From contig JAMWET010001646.1 in assembly GCA_024036415.1 (NCBI GenBank), positions 228,501 through 292,500 of the forward strand: a stretch of 64,000 bases of DNA, in the 5' to 3' direction. The stretch's first letter is position 1. The number at the start of each line of letters is the position of its first letter. The notes beneath the pieces were generated by a model. It had not been told where the DNA came from and searched no databases. It was given only the letters and a program-made list of their open reading frames with translations. This DNA is from Prochilodus magdalenae. Its lineage: Eukaryota; Chordata; Actinopteri; Characiformes; Prochilodontidae. The position numbers and the translations under genes were made by a program. Positions 1 through 12,372 of the stretch are shown here, piece after piece.

Positions 1-435
1 AAGACATAGCAAAAACACCAGCCTCTTTAATTCCACAGGATAAAGAGATGCTGGAAGTTTAAATTACACACCTGTCTTCAGTGGAGCTGATTACAAAAAT
101 ACAATTCTAAGAAGTATTTGAAATATGTGCACTTGAAAATGTGTAAAATGTTGGAATATTCGTTTTAAATGGGGCTTGTTTGTGTGTGTATGTGAGTGTG
201 AGAGACTGATAATGAAGCTCCTACTTGAGATATTAACGTGTCACATGCTGATGCCAAACCGTAGCCGACTGCAACACTTGACACATTGATAATCTGTATA
301 TATGAGCATAGAGAAGATCAAACACACACAGTGAATTTAAAATAACCTCCTATTAATCATTCCTAGGCAACATTTCTTTCCACAGTCAAACAGAAAATGA
401 ATAAATCAAGCAGAAAATAAGCTTAGATTACTCAC

Positions 436-847
436 AGCTATGGCTAGAGCCACTCCGTCCAGTTCTGTACTCCCCAGATGTCCACAGAAAACAGTACTTA
501 CAAAACTTATCAAATAGACCATAATATATGACAAAAGCTAGTAAAAAAAACAGAAAGATCATTAGTACAAGAAGTGACAGTTCTACTCAGACACCGCATG
601 TTCAGTTTACAGCCTATAATGGGTTTTGTACTAGACCAGTGGTTATGTCCTCAAACAGAGCAGATGACAAATTACAATAAAAGATGAGACAAAAATCTAG
701 AGAAATTGTTCAAATTATTGAAATAATTAATTTAGTCATTAAATTTAGTATTTATATTTTTTCAATGTTTATTTATAGAGCATCTTTCATATTGTTGACA
801 GCTTAAAGTGCAGCTGACATCAGTAATCGGGAGGAATACTACTATTA

Positions 848-884
<37 letters not shown>

Positions 885-3120
885 TATATAAACATATATA
901 TACAAATACATTTACACATACACATTTTAGGTGTTTCTTAAATCTGAGCACTGAGCTCAGTGGCCTAATAGAAGCTAGGATTGAGTTCCATAGTATAGAA
1001 GCATAATCTAAGATCACGAACTGGAACATAAACAGAGAGACATTCTGTGATGTAAGCAGGTGCTAAATTATTAACAGCAGAACTTCAAAGTCTATTCTAA
1101 CAGATACAAGTAGCCAGTGCAGCTGTTTTAGATTTGGAGTGATACGAGTTCTCTTTTGAGTTTAAGTACTGTCCTCATACTGTACATTAGTACAAGGTAC
1201 ATTAGTGCTTTGAATTTCCCTCTGGGATCAATAAAGTATCGATCTATCTACCTCTCTCTAGTACCAACTCTCTGTCTTCTGAAATGCTCTCTTAGAGCTC
1301 CTGTGTCTTTAAAGAGAAAAAACGGAAAAGTATAACAGGTCCCCTTTCAAATGTAGCCACTTATCTCTTTTTCATGGTTTATTGGTGATAATTTGTGACT
1401 GGTCTCATGTGTGACTTTTAATGACTGGGTGATAAACAATAACAGTGATTATCACAATCGGCATTCCTCTATAACTTAGCTGACCGAGCCATGTTTGTTG
1501 TTTGTATTAAGCCTGAGTCGCTATGGCAAAACTAAACTGTTTAACCTGATTGACTAGCACTGCTTACCAGACCGCTCATAATGTTTTCTATTAGGCTGAT
1601 ATAGATAGCTAACCTGGAAATCTAGCTTTCCTCCACTATCTTATGAAGTGATTGTCAAGCTCTGACTATGAAGAACAATTTTTAAACCATAATTAACCAT
1701 TTGTTATTTTTTGTTACTTCTGTTCAAGAGCAAAAATCACTTTAACTTAAAAATAAATCACATTTATCATGACTAATTATCATAATCGACAGATATGTAC
1801 ATTTTAATTGTGATATGTTGGCCATATTGTCCATATTGTCCAGTGGGAATGAGAGGTTAAGCTACTCTATCCAACTCTGATGAAGACTAGGGCTGTGTAT
1901 TGGCAAGAACCTGATAACACAATGCGTATGATACAAGGGTTACAGTTCAGTATACTGCTATATATTGTAAGCAAGGTGATAGATCATGATTTTTTTAATA
2001 TAATTAGGAAAACTGTCATAGTATAAAAACACATCACCATGTGCATAGATTTGCTAATCCTAACGTTAGCAGTGTGTCCTTATGCTGCTTACTTTGGAGT
2101 GGAAAAGATAAAGCTGAAGTCCGCCATCTAGTGGTTGGGGGTTTAAATAAATCTTTACCAGTAAACTATTGATTAAAAATACTGTATTTATGAAAATCAA
2201 TACAGTATAACAAAACATAATAGATTTTTTTTTTTTATTTACAGTTCATGTAGTCATATATTCTTAACCTGCTGATATCAGCTGAAATGGCTTGACATCA
2301 GAATCGAGTTCCAAAAGGTCTTATTTAACTCTTCACTGCCTATTTGATGGGATTTAAATAAGGAGATTTACTTGAACGGTTGGCCAGTTCAACATTTAGT
2401 ACTTTTAGAATTTGTTTAATTTAGTTTTTGCTCTGATCTAAGAGGAACTGCCTGCATTCAATCACTGGCTGCAATGAAGTCACTTTGTAAATTGTGCATT
2501 TTATAAGAATAAAAATAAAATAGTATATATTACATGTGTTAATGCTATTACTGTAATAAATAATGAAAATGAAACCTATGAATAATTTAATGCATTGTTT
2601 TTCCAGTATGTTGAGTGTCTCTAGTTTCATGGAGTTATGAAGCTTTTACAGCTGACCTGATGAGCCATATAACCACTGTACTTGGGAGTGACCGTTCGAG
2701 ATAAGCCTGGTCAATGTGACAGACAATGTTACAGTGTAGTGTGTATTTCTCTTCATTTTACTCATTTTACAGTGTACAGCACGCAAGAAACCGTCTGTTA
2801 CCCATCTTAAATCTTCCCCGTTACTGACAGACCTGGGTCACTTTATGGTTTATTTGCTTTCCCAGCATTTAGGTATGAAGAGTGACAGTAGATACGGAGT
2901 TGTTCTTGTAGTTACGAAACCTTTGAATGACTATAAGGGCAAAAACCGCAGCGTGACACGTGAGAGAGACAGAGAGAGAGATTGATTGATTCTTTCTTAC
3001 CACGGGCAAAGCTAACGCTGATAACTCCTTAACTTCTCTTTTGACCTCCTCGGGGAATAAGCAGCGATGTCGTTTCCGGTGGTTGTTTGGACTGAGCGCT
3101 AAGAGAGAGGTTTCAGCCAT
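436..3120 (-). CDS. slc47a1: MATE-family multidrug and toxin extrusion transporter, exons 1-2 only (5' part)
   Basis: Two minus-strand exons splice in phase 0. Exon 1 (3120 down to 3001) has an ATG at 3118-3120, codes 40 residues and ends at a GTAAG donor (gt = 2999-3000). Its end (FPEEVKREVKELSALALPV) resembles the conserved N-terminal helix entry of SLC47 proteins. Exon 2 (537 down to 436) follows a TTTTACTAG acceptor and codes 34 residues ending at GTGAGT. It contains SFVSTVFCGHLG and TELDGVALAIA, the hallmark TM1-TM2 segment of MATE transporters, where the family usually reads ISFVSSVFCGHLGK. In vertebrates these proteins are proton/organic-cation antiporters in kidney and liver apical membranes. 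The next exon is not between 1 and 435, so the gene runs off the left edge. The 2.5-kb intron holds a CA microsatellite and a LINE tail. The slc47a paralogue is inferred; family assignment rests on exon 2. Confidence 0.85.
849..880. repeat. (CA)16 microsatellite
   Basis: Uninterrupted CA dinucleotides, followed by a TA-rich stretch (tgtatatata). It lies in the first intron of the slc47a-like gene. Confidence 0.97.
910..1165. repeat. Interspersed repeat fragment (teleost type, related to 14515-15660)
   Basis: The stretch includes ctaacagatacaagtagcca, then gtgcagctgttttagatttg and ggagtgatacg. From memory this wording recurs widely in fish genomes as a degraded mobile element. Class uncertain; called from recognition of the wording only. 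Confidence 0.4.
1171..1260 (+). mobile_element. 3' tail of a non-LTR retrotransposon
   Basis: The segment ends in tttccctctgggatcaataa agtatc followed by a short imperfect (atct)n run (atctatctacctctct). This 'ccctctgggatcaataaagtat + tetranucleotide' ending is the typical 3' end of a very common fish LINE. Only the tail is present. It lies inside the slc47a-like intron. Confidence 0.6.
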
Positions 3121-3260
3121 CTTTCAGTTCACTGTGTTCACTAACGGCGCCATAAAACTCACGCGCGACTGCTGTTCGCGAGCTGAGGGAATGGATTATC
3201 CCACAGTGTGGACACACCGCCTGGGCGGCGACAGGGCTGCACTAGTAAGCCAGAGTTCAC
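3121..3260 (-). promoter_or_regulatory. CpG-rich start region upstream of the slc47a first exon
   Basis: Directly upstream of the MATE start codon the otherwise AT-rich sequence becomes GC-rich with clustered CpGs (ggcgcc, cacgcgcgac, tgttcgcgag, cctgggcggcgaca between about 3145 and 3235). This fits a 5'UTR/CpG promoter of the minus-strand gene. No TATA box is obvious and the transcription start is not known. Confidence 0.4.
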
Positions 3261-3844
3261 CCACCAACAGTGCTTGTAGATATCAACTGAATCTACTTTC
3301 TGCTATAAATCTGCCTCACCTGCTTCAGAAGCTACTCTACACTGTAAAACATTTCTACAGCTTCAACTCAAAAACATAAGTTTAAAACATGTCTTAAACT
3401 TTAAGTTAAATCAAACTGGAACTACTGTTTACTTCAGCTCAAGACTTCATGTCTAGTCTGGCTTTGAATGCCTTTCTGCAGGCTGACTGACTATATAGTG
3501 CTTGTTGTTAGCAATGCAAGTTTGAAGTACATATGACGTATAAACATGACTTTGTGTCACTAGTCTCAATTATTGGCTTAACTTGAGGAAGTGTTGACAG
3601 ATTGTTACACACAACTCATCTTCTCCGCTCCCTCTTGGCAACATCTATTTGCGTGTTGTTTAACCTCTCTGAAGTTAATTAAACTCCCAAAGTTCACAAC
3701 TTTGTGCTTAACTTGCATTTATTGTCAACAGCAATGCGTCTGAGCTGTTAACATTGGAGTACATAGCTGAACAGCTAATCGGAGCCCGAAAAAGATATAA
3801 AACATACATACATGTAAACGACAATACCTCATACTACAGAATGA

Positions 3845-4530
3845 CGAGCGCTGTGCAAATTGTAAATAAAAACAGAATTCAATGATGTGCAAATTTTTTA
3901 AACCCTGTATTTAATTGACAGTAGTAGAACTACAACATACATATCAAATGTTAAACAAATAAATGTGGTTGCTTTAAAAATGTTCACATTATGTATTTGA
4001 TTAAGAAACATGCTTCCAAAAAGTCGGACCAGGAAAGTAAAAATTGTGTAATGCTAACCTGGTGGATCTTATTACAACTAATTAGCTTCATTAGCAGCAC
4101 GTCAGTCACATGTTAATATATAATGGCATCCCAGAGAGGCGGATGGGGAGGTGTTCTACTCTAAAAGATTGTCTTTTTGGAAATCATGGACACCATGTCC
4201 TCCAGAGTCAAGAGGAGTGAAACCACTCAGCTTGCTGTAAAATCCATCAATGATCAGGGGTGCATTATTGCACATGAAATGGGAAAGGGGTGATCTGCAC
4301 ATCTGCGAAGGCACCTTTAATACTGAACAATATATACATGTCTTGGAGCGACATATGCTGCTATCCAGCGATGTCTGTGTCACAGATGTGCTTATTTCAG
4401 CACAATGATGTTGAACAACATTCTGCATGTATTACAACAGCACAACCCTGCAGTGAAAGAGTCCCTTCCATGCTTAAAAGAGGTCTGAACTCTAAAGGAA
4501 AAGTAGATTTCTAGATGGAGGGTTATTTGT
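3845..4530 (+). mobile_element. Degraded Tc1/mariner-like DNA transposon (copy 1)
   Basis: It opens with a terminal-type segment (taaataaaaacagaattcaa tgatgtgcaaat). The phrases ggcatcccagagaggc (4126-4141), a collapsed middle, then gatctgcacatctgcgaagg, aatactgaacaatatataca and a 'cacaatgatgttgaacaaca' stretch match a common fish Tc1-like transposase, including its DDE-region 'Q-D-N-A-K-P-H' block. The frame is broken many times and much of the middle is deleted, so no functional transposase remains. The same family recurs at 10850-11280, 25780-27060 and 63120-64000. Confidence 0.75.
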
Positions 4531-4639
4531 GACCACTGACTAGTGCGAAGATGCTGTTCTTCAATTTAAAATTAAAGTACGGAGCACAATTATACTCCAG
4601 TGACAATCATTTTGTGTTATTTCTTGTATAAAAGCTCCT

Positions 4640-7530
4640 GATGGCAATCAATAAATCCAGTGCTTTGACAATAAAATGGAACATTGTGGAGGCCACAGCA
4701 CTATAAAATCCCCCATATTTGTCTTTTTTATAAATATGAGAAATATTTTTCAGCTTTTACACCTTTAAAACATGGACTTATGATACTGTTCCATTGCATC
4801 TCCTCAGTGTTCTCTTCAACGGAGTTGACTAATCAGGCCATGCAGATTCATGTGTTTTGTGGTTTTGTGGGGAGTGGCTTTGGAAGTTGCGCTGAACGAA
4901 GTGGGGTGGGAGGAAGTATTAAGGGAAGTATTATTGTGTCCTTAATACTAGTTCTAAGTCATTTTTGAGTATGTAGTATTGTAACAAATGTTAAAGATGA
5001 GTATACTCAAAGATCCTTAATACACACTCAACACACCAGTGGATTATTGAGTGTTGTAATGACGGACACTATTGTTCCACAGTGCAACAGGAACAAAAAG
5101 AGAGGGTCTTCTCATGTCTGAAAATTTCAGAAAAAATGGCAGATAGTGATCAAAAATGTAGTGTTTTTGTAATGTAGAGGTTTTTATTTCCATTTCATTG
5201 TTTTGATTATAATATCTTTTTTGGCCAGGTTTGTCTCCCATACTAAAGAAGCAAAAAAGCAGAAAGCTGCTAGCACAGGACTGTAAGGTAGGTCAGTTAA
5301 AGGCAAGGGTTTGTTTGACTCGGGTTGGTTCTTCGGAATGTTTGTACTGTCTTTCACCATAATTACTCCCTGCTTAAAATTACACCATTGTTCTTTCAGG
5401 TAAAGTACATGTAACACTTGAAATTAGCGATGAAATAAGTTGGTTTCCCCTTCCTTGTTTATGTAACTAATGTGTCAGTGCAGCAAACCTATATTACTTT
5501 TTCAAGCTTGTGCATTTACAAAATGAAACAATTCAGAAACTCTGGACTACAGTAATAGTTATAATCCTCTCCTGAGCCAGTGACACGTGTAAGAGTACTA
5601 CATTAATGTCAAAAGTTACAATTATTTCAAATGTAATTAAACCAGTTAATTCTATAATTTTGTTTTCAATCATTTTTGTTTATTATAAAAGTAAATGTTT
5701 GTTGGAATGTGCATGTCTATAGACCACTGACTTTGCATCATCATTCTGTAGGCAGGATAATGTTTACCACTTCACATCCATATTAAGTTTGGAATGTACT
5801 AAAAAAAAACCACACATTTATTTTAGTCATACAAAAATCCAGCATAGACCCAGAATAATCAATCTGGGGACAACAGAATGTCACACAATGTCAGAGGTCT
5901 CTTGCATAAGGTACAGAGATGTGGGAGTCAAGCAGTTTCATGATTCCCATGTTTTAAATGCCCTTTAAAGTCAGATGATGAAGTCAAGTGCATTACAACA
6001 TTCAGTGCTGTGCAAATTGGTCATGTTATGACATTAACACTGTCAAGTATATAGTCTGACAACACAAACAATCAGGCAAACTGTACAAATATAATAAATG
6101 GTAACAGTATAGTGAATTTTAAATGTAAGTTAACCCACAAAAGCTGCAAAGATGGCCAGAATTGATAAATGCTTGGTTGCTTATAAACTGCAACAACCCT
6201 TTTATAACCTTGCATTAAAGTACTGTTAAACATGCACTTGAAAGCTGCACAGTACAACAACCAAACATGGTTATAATTGAATTACGTGGGTCTGAGTAGG
6301 GCAATCATTCAAACTCTTCAGGAATACATCTCTCCAGGACTGGAGCTCCCCACCCCTGCTTTACTGGTTTTTACAGGGGTACTGGGCAGGTCTTCGTTCT
6401 GTCTGACCTTCTACTACTGCAGCAAGGACCCAGGACATTTGAGCAGTCTGGATCTTGTTGCAGAGATAAAGAGAGATGTGTATTACCTCCATCAGCAGTT
6501 CACTCAGATGTAGAACATCCTGTTTGCCATTATCTGGTGGAGACCTGCCAATGGAAATCCACAACAAAACTGTAGGGTGGGAGTCTCATAAATAAATCCT
6601 GCATAAGTCCTCATTATAACTCATAACAAAGGACTGTGAAGTACATTTATTTGAAACGTTAATTCAGCTCTTGGTGCTGAAGGACTTCTTCTAGCAAGTG
6701 CCTTTGTATCTAAAACATACAGATAGAATACTTGTATTTCTAATACAGCAGTATTTTTCACATCTGCGTTTACTGAAGTACCGGACTTTCCCCCTGCATT
6801 TCCCTTTTGCATCTTCTGTTTTCTTTGCTTTGTGCAGCTTTGCAAACAGGGCTGTGCTGGGACAGTCCACCATAATCAGAACTGTACAATTCTGCACATT
6901 TCTTCCGTTCTCTTGGTGAAGTGGTTGCCTTTCATTGCTTTTCTTTCCATGGTTGTGCCTTTGGCACTCAACTTGTGCTTTCCTTCCCATCATCTGTTCA
7001 CTTCCAGCAATATTACACTGACAGCCCTCAATCAATGCATCTCACCCACCACACATGCAAACAGATCGTTCAGAAACTGTAACATGATGTTTATTAATTT
7101 AGCACTGTAAATCCTAAATAGGTAGTCTAAGAAAACACCTACATTAACATTAAATGCCAGTTGTTGCTGTGAGTTTGAAACATTTTTATCGTGGATGGTT
7201 CAGGGCTGTCTATGAGCATTGGTTGAGCATTGGTTGTGAGCTGTCTGTTTAAAATAGCTGGAAGTGAACTGGTCAGATTAATAATAGTTCTTACTGTATT
7301 ACTGTAGTTCAACTTATAAGAAATTTAGTCCTAGCAAAAAAAAAAGTAAATCTAAACTGATTATAAAGTGGTGTTACTTCACGGGGCGGCTTGGAAACAC
7401 CCACACCTGTAGTGAGGTATTAGTGAGTAAGGTTAAAAGTTTAAACTCTTGGTATGTCAGTGTGCATTACTTAAAGCTGTATCTTTATTCAACAGAAGGC
7501 ATAATGTGTTTGCCCTAATAACTGTTTTAC
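4640..7530. other. Intergenic, no gene recognised
   Basis: AT-rich sequence with only short overlapping open frames in both strands and no splice-consistent exon that I recognise. Around 6290-6360 there is a 'tctccaggactggagctccc' phrase typical of fish MITE ends. Nothing else supports a call. Confidence 0.5.
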
Positions 7531-7539
7531 TAAGAACTG

Positions 7540-8000
7540 TACCTAGGGAGCTTCGTGAAATGGGTTCCTATGGGCGAACAGGTGCACAAGCCTAAGATCA
7601 CTGAGATCATTGACTGGAGTGGTGTAAAGCATGCTGCAACATGACTCTGGAGCAGTATAAATGTGCTGTCTGGAGTGATGAATCACGATCCATTAGCTGG
7701 CAGTCGAGTAGACAAAACTGGGTATAGCACAGTTTGGTGGGGGGAATAATGACTCTTGGGCTGTTTTTCAGGGTTTGGGCTCTTTAATTAAAGTGTACAA
7801 AGATATTGTAGACTATTATGGGATTCCATCCTTGTGGCAACCCTTTCCTGTTTCCACAAGGATGACACTGTGCACAAAGCCAGCTCTTTAAGACATGTTT
7901 GGTATGGAGGAAAACAGCACAGAAGCAGCTCTGATCTCAACCGTACTGAACATTGTGTGTGGTAATGGTGTGTAGCAAACGAGGTGCTAACTCCATATTA
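7540..8000 (+). mobile_element. Degraded Tc1-like transposon, second family (copy A)
   Basis: Phrases such as ggagtggtgtaaagcatgct, actctggagcag, ctggagtgatgaatcacgat, cagtttggtggggggaataa and ggctgtttttcagg follow the coding order of a different fish Tc1-like transposase (W-S-D-E-S and V-K-F-G-G-G-G-I-M blocks). Stops and indels interrupt it. A second relic of this family lies in serpinf2 intron 4 (58150-58760). Confidence 0.7.
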
Positions 8001-10300
8001 ATGTCCAAAAAACTCACATGTGTAATGAGAATCACAATGAGGATAAACACAATAATAATGTAAATAAAAGCTAATAAAGCTAGCAGCTAACTAGCTGTTC
8101 ACTGAGCGCTGGTGCACACTAACAGATTTGTCACAGTTCAATGTGAGTGAGAACATTTTCATTTGCAAAGATGCATTTTAGCCTTTAATAACAATGCAAT
8201 GGAATTTTATGGACAGTATCACAAATAAACCATGAACATTCATCCTGCAAAAAACAGTTCATGTTATTGCAGAGAATGAAACTTGTCACACACACCACGG
8301 CGAGTTTGCAGCAATACATAAAAGAAATAAAATAGGAACAGAGTGAAAACTAGAGTAAAAATACAAAAGATCAGCATAAAAGTATCGAGTAATTTACAGA
8401 ACTTGAGTATAATAAGCTGTGAATAGATATCATTACTAGCCACCTCTGCTTAAATATAATAGATTAATAACAAGAACATGTAATCTGTAGTTTAATAGTG
8501 ACTCGCCATTACATTATTGAGTATTAATTAGGGATTTGTCATACCACGAATGCCATTTATTTTAATGATTTGTCATTTAAAGTAGTGATTTGCAAAAAGA
8601 TGATGCAACCTGTTAAGTTTGTACTCCAAACAAATAGGAGGCAACATATCACCAGTCCATGCCACCTCCCAGTCTAGAGGAAACGTAGTCAGCTCAGCTG
8701 CAGTCTTAATTCCTTTTCTCGCCAAGCAATCTCCAGCAATGAAAAGCAACTTTGGTTCATGGCCAATGGAAAAAGCATTTGAAACCAGAAGGAACAATTT
8801 TGGACTTATTAAAATGTCTGTTCTGGTTGCATTTTAGCCAATCAGTCATGTGGTGACAAGAAACAGCAGGGTCTAAATTTAATTCTTTAGTGGAAGATTC
8901 ATTTTATAGTGTTGATGTTTTCATTCTGAAAAAACAAACAAATAAACAAGAAAGAAAGAAAGAACACATTGTCTCTGAGTTCCATATTATTTAATACACT
9001 GCTGAATATTCTGTAACACATTGCATTCAGTACTGACTGACTAACACGACGTAATGCGTTAGTAAACATAAAGTAATACATCAACACTGGTTACAATGCT
9101 TAACCAATGTTCAGTAAATATAACGGCCCCATGTTTACATGTTTATTTACATTAGTTAAACATTGTTATTATATAAATGTTTGTTAACTAATACATTACT
9201 TCATGTCAGTACTTAATGTAAAGTGTTAGTGAATATTGTATCTAAAAATGCTCCGATGATGAAAATGTCAGTGATAAAAAAAGATACAAACATGTAGCTC
9301 AGAATGTTCAAACAGCCTTTGTTGTGTACGTCGTGGTGTTTTTGTTAAGCCTATTTCGTGCTGACAGTCATAAATACTACTTTGGATAAATACCACATTT
9401 TACAAAATTAAACATGCTGTTTCATTTGCCCAACACCACAGCTGCAGATGTTCCACCCTGAGTAACTGGCCTGTTTATCTCCAGCAGCAGATAAACAGGC
9501 CAGTTACTCCAAATACACTTACTGGAAAACTTTAGATTATTCTTAGAAAATGGAGACTGAGTTCTTAGTTTTCAGAGCAAAATCATTCTACCTCAGTATT
9601 CATGACGCCTGGAGGTACAGAACGGCCATGTTTTCTTATTTACTGGCATTTCGTTATTATCTGGCAGCACAATTAAAACAATTATGTACTCACATTAAAT
9701 TCACGTTGACTCCTAACCACCTGTCCTTCTGTTACATGTCCAGATGATGGCACTATTTCCTCAGGAACTGTAGCAGGTCTGCATTACATTGCGGGTGTAT
9801 AAAAGGGCTGATTTTTTTTTTATTTTTTAAATTGATAATGTCTAAACAAAGCGAAAGTGGGTTAAAGTGGTCTGAGGAGAAACTGATCAAGTTTTTTCCA
9901 CAGTGGTGGTATTAGGAACCAGACATGTGAAGCGCTTTTAAAAGTTACTTCACTGAAAGTGAAGTAGTTATTGGAGAGGTACTTGGCATCACAGACTCTG
10001 GTTCTTGTTGCCACCATTGTAAAGAAATGCACTATTTTACATCAAATCACTCTCAATTTCAGGTATTGAATTATGCAGAAATGTTGAAAAATATGTACAA
10101 TATGACATATATGTATACCGCATAGTTTTGGGTATTGCTGGTGAAATTACATACAGCTTTTGTATAATGTAGTTTAGGTCAGAGAAGTGTGATATCCTCT
10201 ACAAAGTCACTGACCCCTTTTTGTGTGGATTGAATCACTGCTGAATTGGAAGATCAAATCCAGTCTTCGCAGAAAGAACCAGATTTTGATCTAAAATCTT
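8001..10300. other. Intergenic, mostly repeats
   Basis: No supported exon. 8970-9245 carries the taatacattac / agttaaacattgtta / ttaactaatac type of wording seen in fish MITEs. 9460-9509 is a perfect hairpin, listed separately. The rest is AT-rich and unassigned. Confidence 0.45.
9460..9509. repeat. Perfect 21-bp-stem inverted repeat with 8-nt loop
   Basis: The left arm 9460-9480 is the exact reverse complement of the right arm 9489-9509 (core agtaactggcctgtttatct against agataaacaggccagttact), with loop ccagcagc at 9481-9488. Pairing stops immediately outside the arms. No coding context. Confidence 0.95.
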
Positions 10301-10309
10301 CTGTTTGCT

Positions 10310-10745
10310 GAGTCCATTATGTCACGCAAACAACAAGATCCTCAGAGCTTTCAAGGGAAAAACAGCCCTGCGCCACAACAGATCCACCACCATACTTCAT
10401 ACTGAGTACTAGGTTATTTTCTACAAAACCAAAACGCTCTATTTTTGCCTCATCTAACTACAGAACCCAGTTCAAGTGATGTTTTGAGAAATCCACATGG
10501 TTATCCTGTATTGTGCTTGATGGACATCAAAGTGTTCTTGTGGTGTAGTGGTTTTGGTGGAATTGAAGTGGAACCTCATTGTAGTTTTGGAGACTCTGTG
10601 ACTCCAGAGTGCAGCCAAATCCGGCAGGTGTCCAACTGTGCTCTTAACTGTGCTCATTCCTTTTACTGTGCTTGGGATCAAAATTTAAGCAGGTTCATCA
10701 TAGCTCCAGTTATAATGACACCTGGGCATTTATAGGTGCTAAGAT
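10310..10745 (-). mobile_element. Probable degraded DNA transposon, minus strand
   Basis: On the minus strand the segment near 10330-10400 reads Y-G-G-G-S-V-V-A-Q-G-C-F, like the V-K-Y-G-G-G-S-(I/V)-M-x-W-G-C-F block of Tc1-type transposases. The plus strand has the typical antisense wording (ccaccaccatacttca; cctcatctaactacagaacc). No open frame is kept. The family is not identified. Confidence 0.45.
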
Positions 10746-10849
10746 TCTCTCTCTGAAGCGGGTGCCTGCAACAAAGCCAAATAAATGAAAATGGGCACAT
10801 TTAAACTAGTGAAATGTTCTCCAAGCAGGTGTTACAACCATGATTGTAA

Positions 10850-11280
10850 AAGGGGTAAAAGGGGCATCTATGAAAAGCCTAGCCCTTTATGAGTAAGAAT
10901 GGGCAAGCACTTGTTATTTTACCAAACAACGCATGAGGGAATAATCCAGCAGTTTGCGAACAACATTGCGCAGTGTGGGATTGCCAGGATTTTAGGTATT
11001 TCATCCTTTATGGTGAATAATATCATCAAAAGATCCAGGAAATCCAGAGCAATCTCTGAGTGTAAAGGGCAAGGCTTTTGGAGCGGAAATCAGCACTTAG
11101 GTTCAGAAGCTCTTTTACAGACCGACTCCTTCTTTTACCCACACATGCTCTTTAAAACTGTGCTATAAGAGGCAGAAGCCTTACGTCAACAAATGTTAAG
11201 ACATACTAACAACTTCTCAGGGCTTAAGCTCACCCGAAATCTACAGCACAGTGGGAACTTGTATCAAGTCATAATTTCTA
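10850..11280 (+). mobile_element. Degraded Tc1/mariner-like transposon, 5' half (copy 2)
   Basis: Frame 10899-11168 reads like the N-terminal helix-turn-helix part of a Tc1 transposase: M-G-K start, Q-T-T-x-E-G-I-I-Q-Q-F, I-A-R-I-L-G-I-S-S, N-N-I-I-K-R, then K-G-Q-G. Downstream, gtcaacaaatgttaagac through acccgaaatctacagcacagtgg still follows the family's order. A matching 3' end, aaacatgttgcaggctttga, lies at about 11825-11845, so the element body has probably been split or deleted. Confidence 0.7.
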
Positions 11281-12124
11281 TTTGTTTATGGAAATAATGA
11301 ACACCTAGTGTGTTTACATGCCCTTTAATAATCCAGTAAATCTGAATTAGAAAATATGAATTTGCCAGTAATCCATTCAGTGTTCACATGCACTTGGGGA
11401 AACTCTACATGAGCCCAGTAATAATTTACTTTATGATAAATATGTTAATCTAGAAAAACATTTCGTTAAGCAAGTAGCTGGTTTCAGCATTGATCTACAA
11501 GTGTTGCGTTGCCGTTTCACAGTTGCTGTTTTAAATGCTGTAATCCAAAAAATCCAAACATGCTGTTTATGTGACCACTTGAATAACCAGAATTATGATT
11601 ATGATCATGTAAACATACTTATTATGGTCCAGAAGACAAAAAAAAGACCATTCTGATTGTTCCATCCAGTTCGTTACAGCCAGTGTAAATGACCACTGGC
11701 CATTATGACAACAGAGGCCTCATACGACTACACAGCTGAAGACATGTATAAGAATGACCGAATTCTTCATTCTGCAAATAATTGTTGTTACAAGTTTTGT
11801 AAACATGAACGATGATTTTTTAAAACATGTTGCAGGCTTTGAAAAGATTTGGAATGAGCATATTTTTCATTCATCTTAAACAAAATCTGCTAATGCTTAA
11901 CATTTGAGGGTGGGAGTAGATTTAGTATGAACTCTGTTTTAACCAGAACATCCTCCTGTAAGCAATTTCTACAGCGTTTAAATATCCTGTGACGTGAGAG
12001 ACCTAAAGTTGCAAAGTATGGCACGGACAGTACAGCCTGTGAATAATTTACACTGAATAGATCCAGACCCATTTATTAATGCTTTTACTCAATGTGCAAA
12101 GAGGCCCCTGGTATTTATGGGACA

Positions 12125-12372
12125 CGTTTGCTTACTCACTCATTTTCTAAACCACTTTATCTTTTTGGGCCACGCATATACATTAACACATGCCTAGAGC
12201 CATTTAGCAACGCCAGTTCACCTGACTGCATGTCTTAGACTGTAGGAAGAAATCCACATGGCAAGAACTTGCTAAGTATACACAGAAAGGACCCTGGCCA
12301 CCCCACCCAGGATTTGCGGTGACAGCACTGCCCACTGCACCACTATGCCACTCTGCTTGCTCACTCGTCTGC
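12125..12372. repeat. Common teleost interspersed repeat
   Basis: It begins ctcactcattttctaaacca cttta and ends with cacagaaaggaccctggcca ccccacccaggatttgcggtg then acagcactgcccactgcacc. This matches the widespread fish repeat that runs from 'cattttctaaaccgctt' to 'agtgctacccactgcgccacc'. Non-autonomous; class not decided here. Confidence 0.6.

Noticed and set aside
3041..3379. 112-residue plus-strand open frame
   Set aside because: It is antisense to the slc47a first exon and its CpG-rich leader, with no homology recognised and no splice partners.
6691..7035. 114-residue minus-strand open frame, overlapped by plus-strand frames
   Set aside because: Composition is random-looking, with frames open on both strands and no family match.
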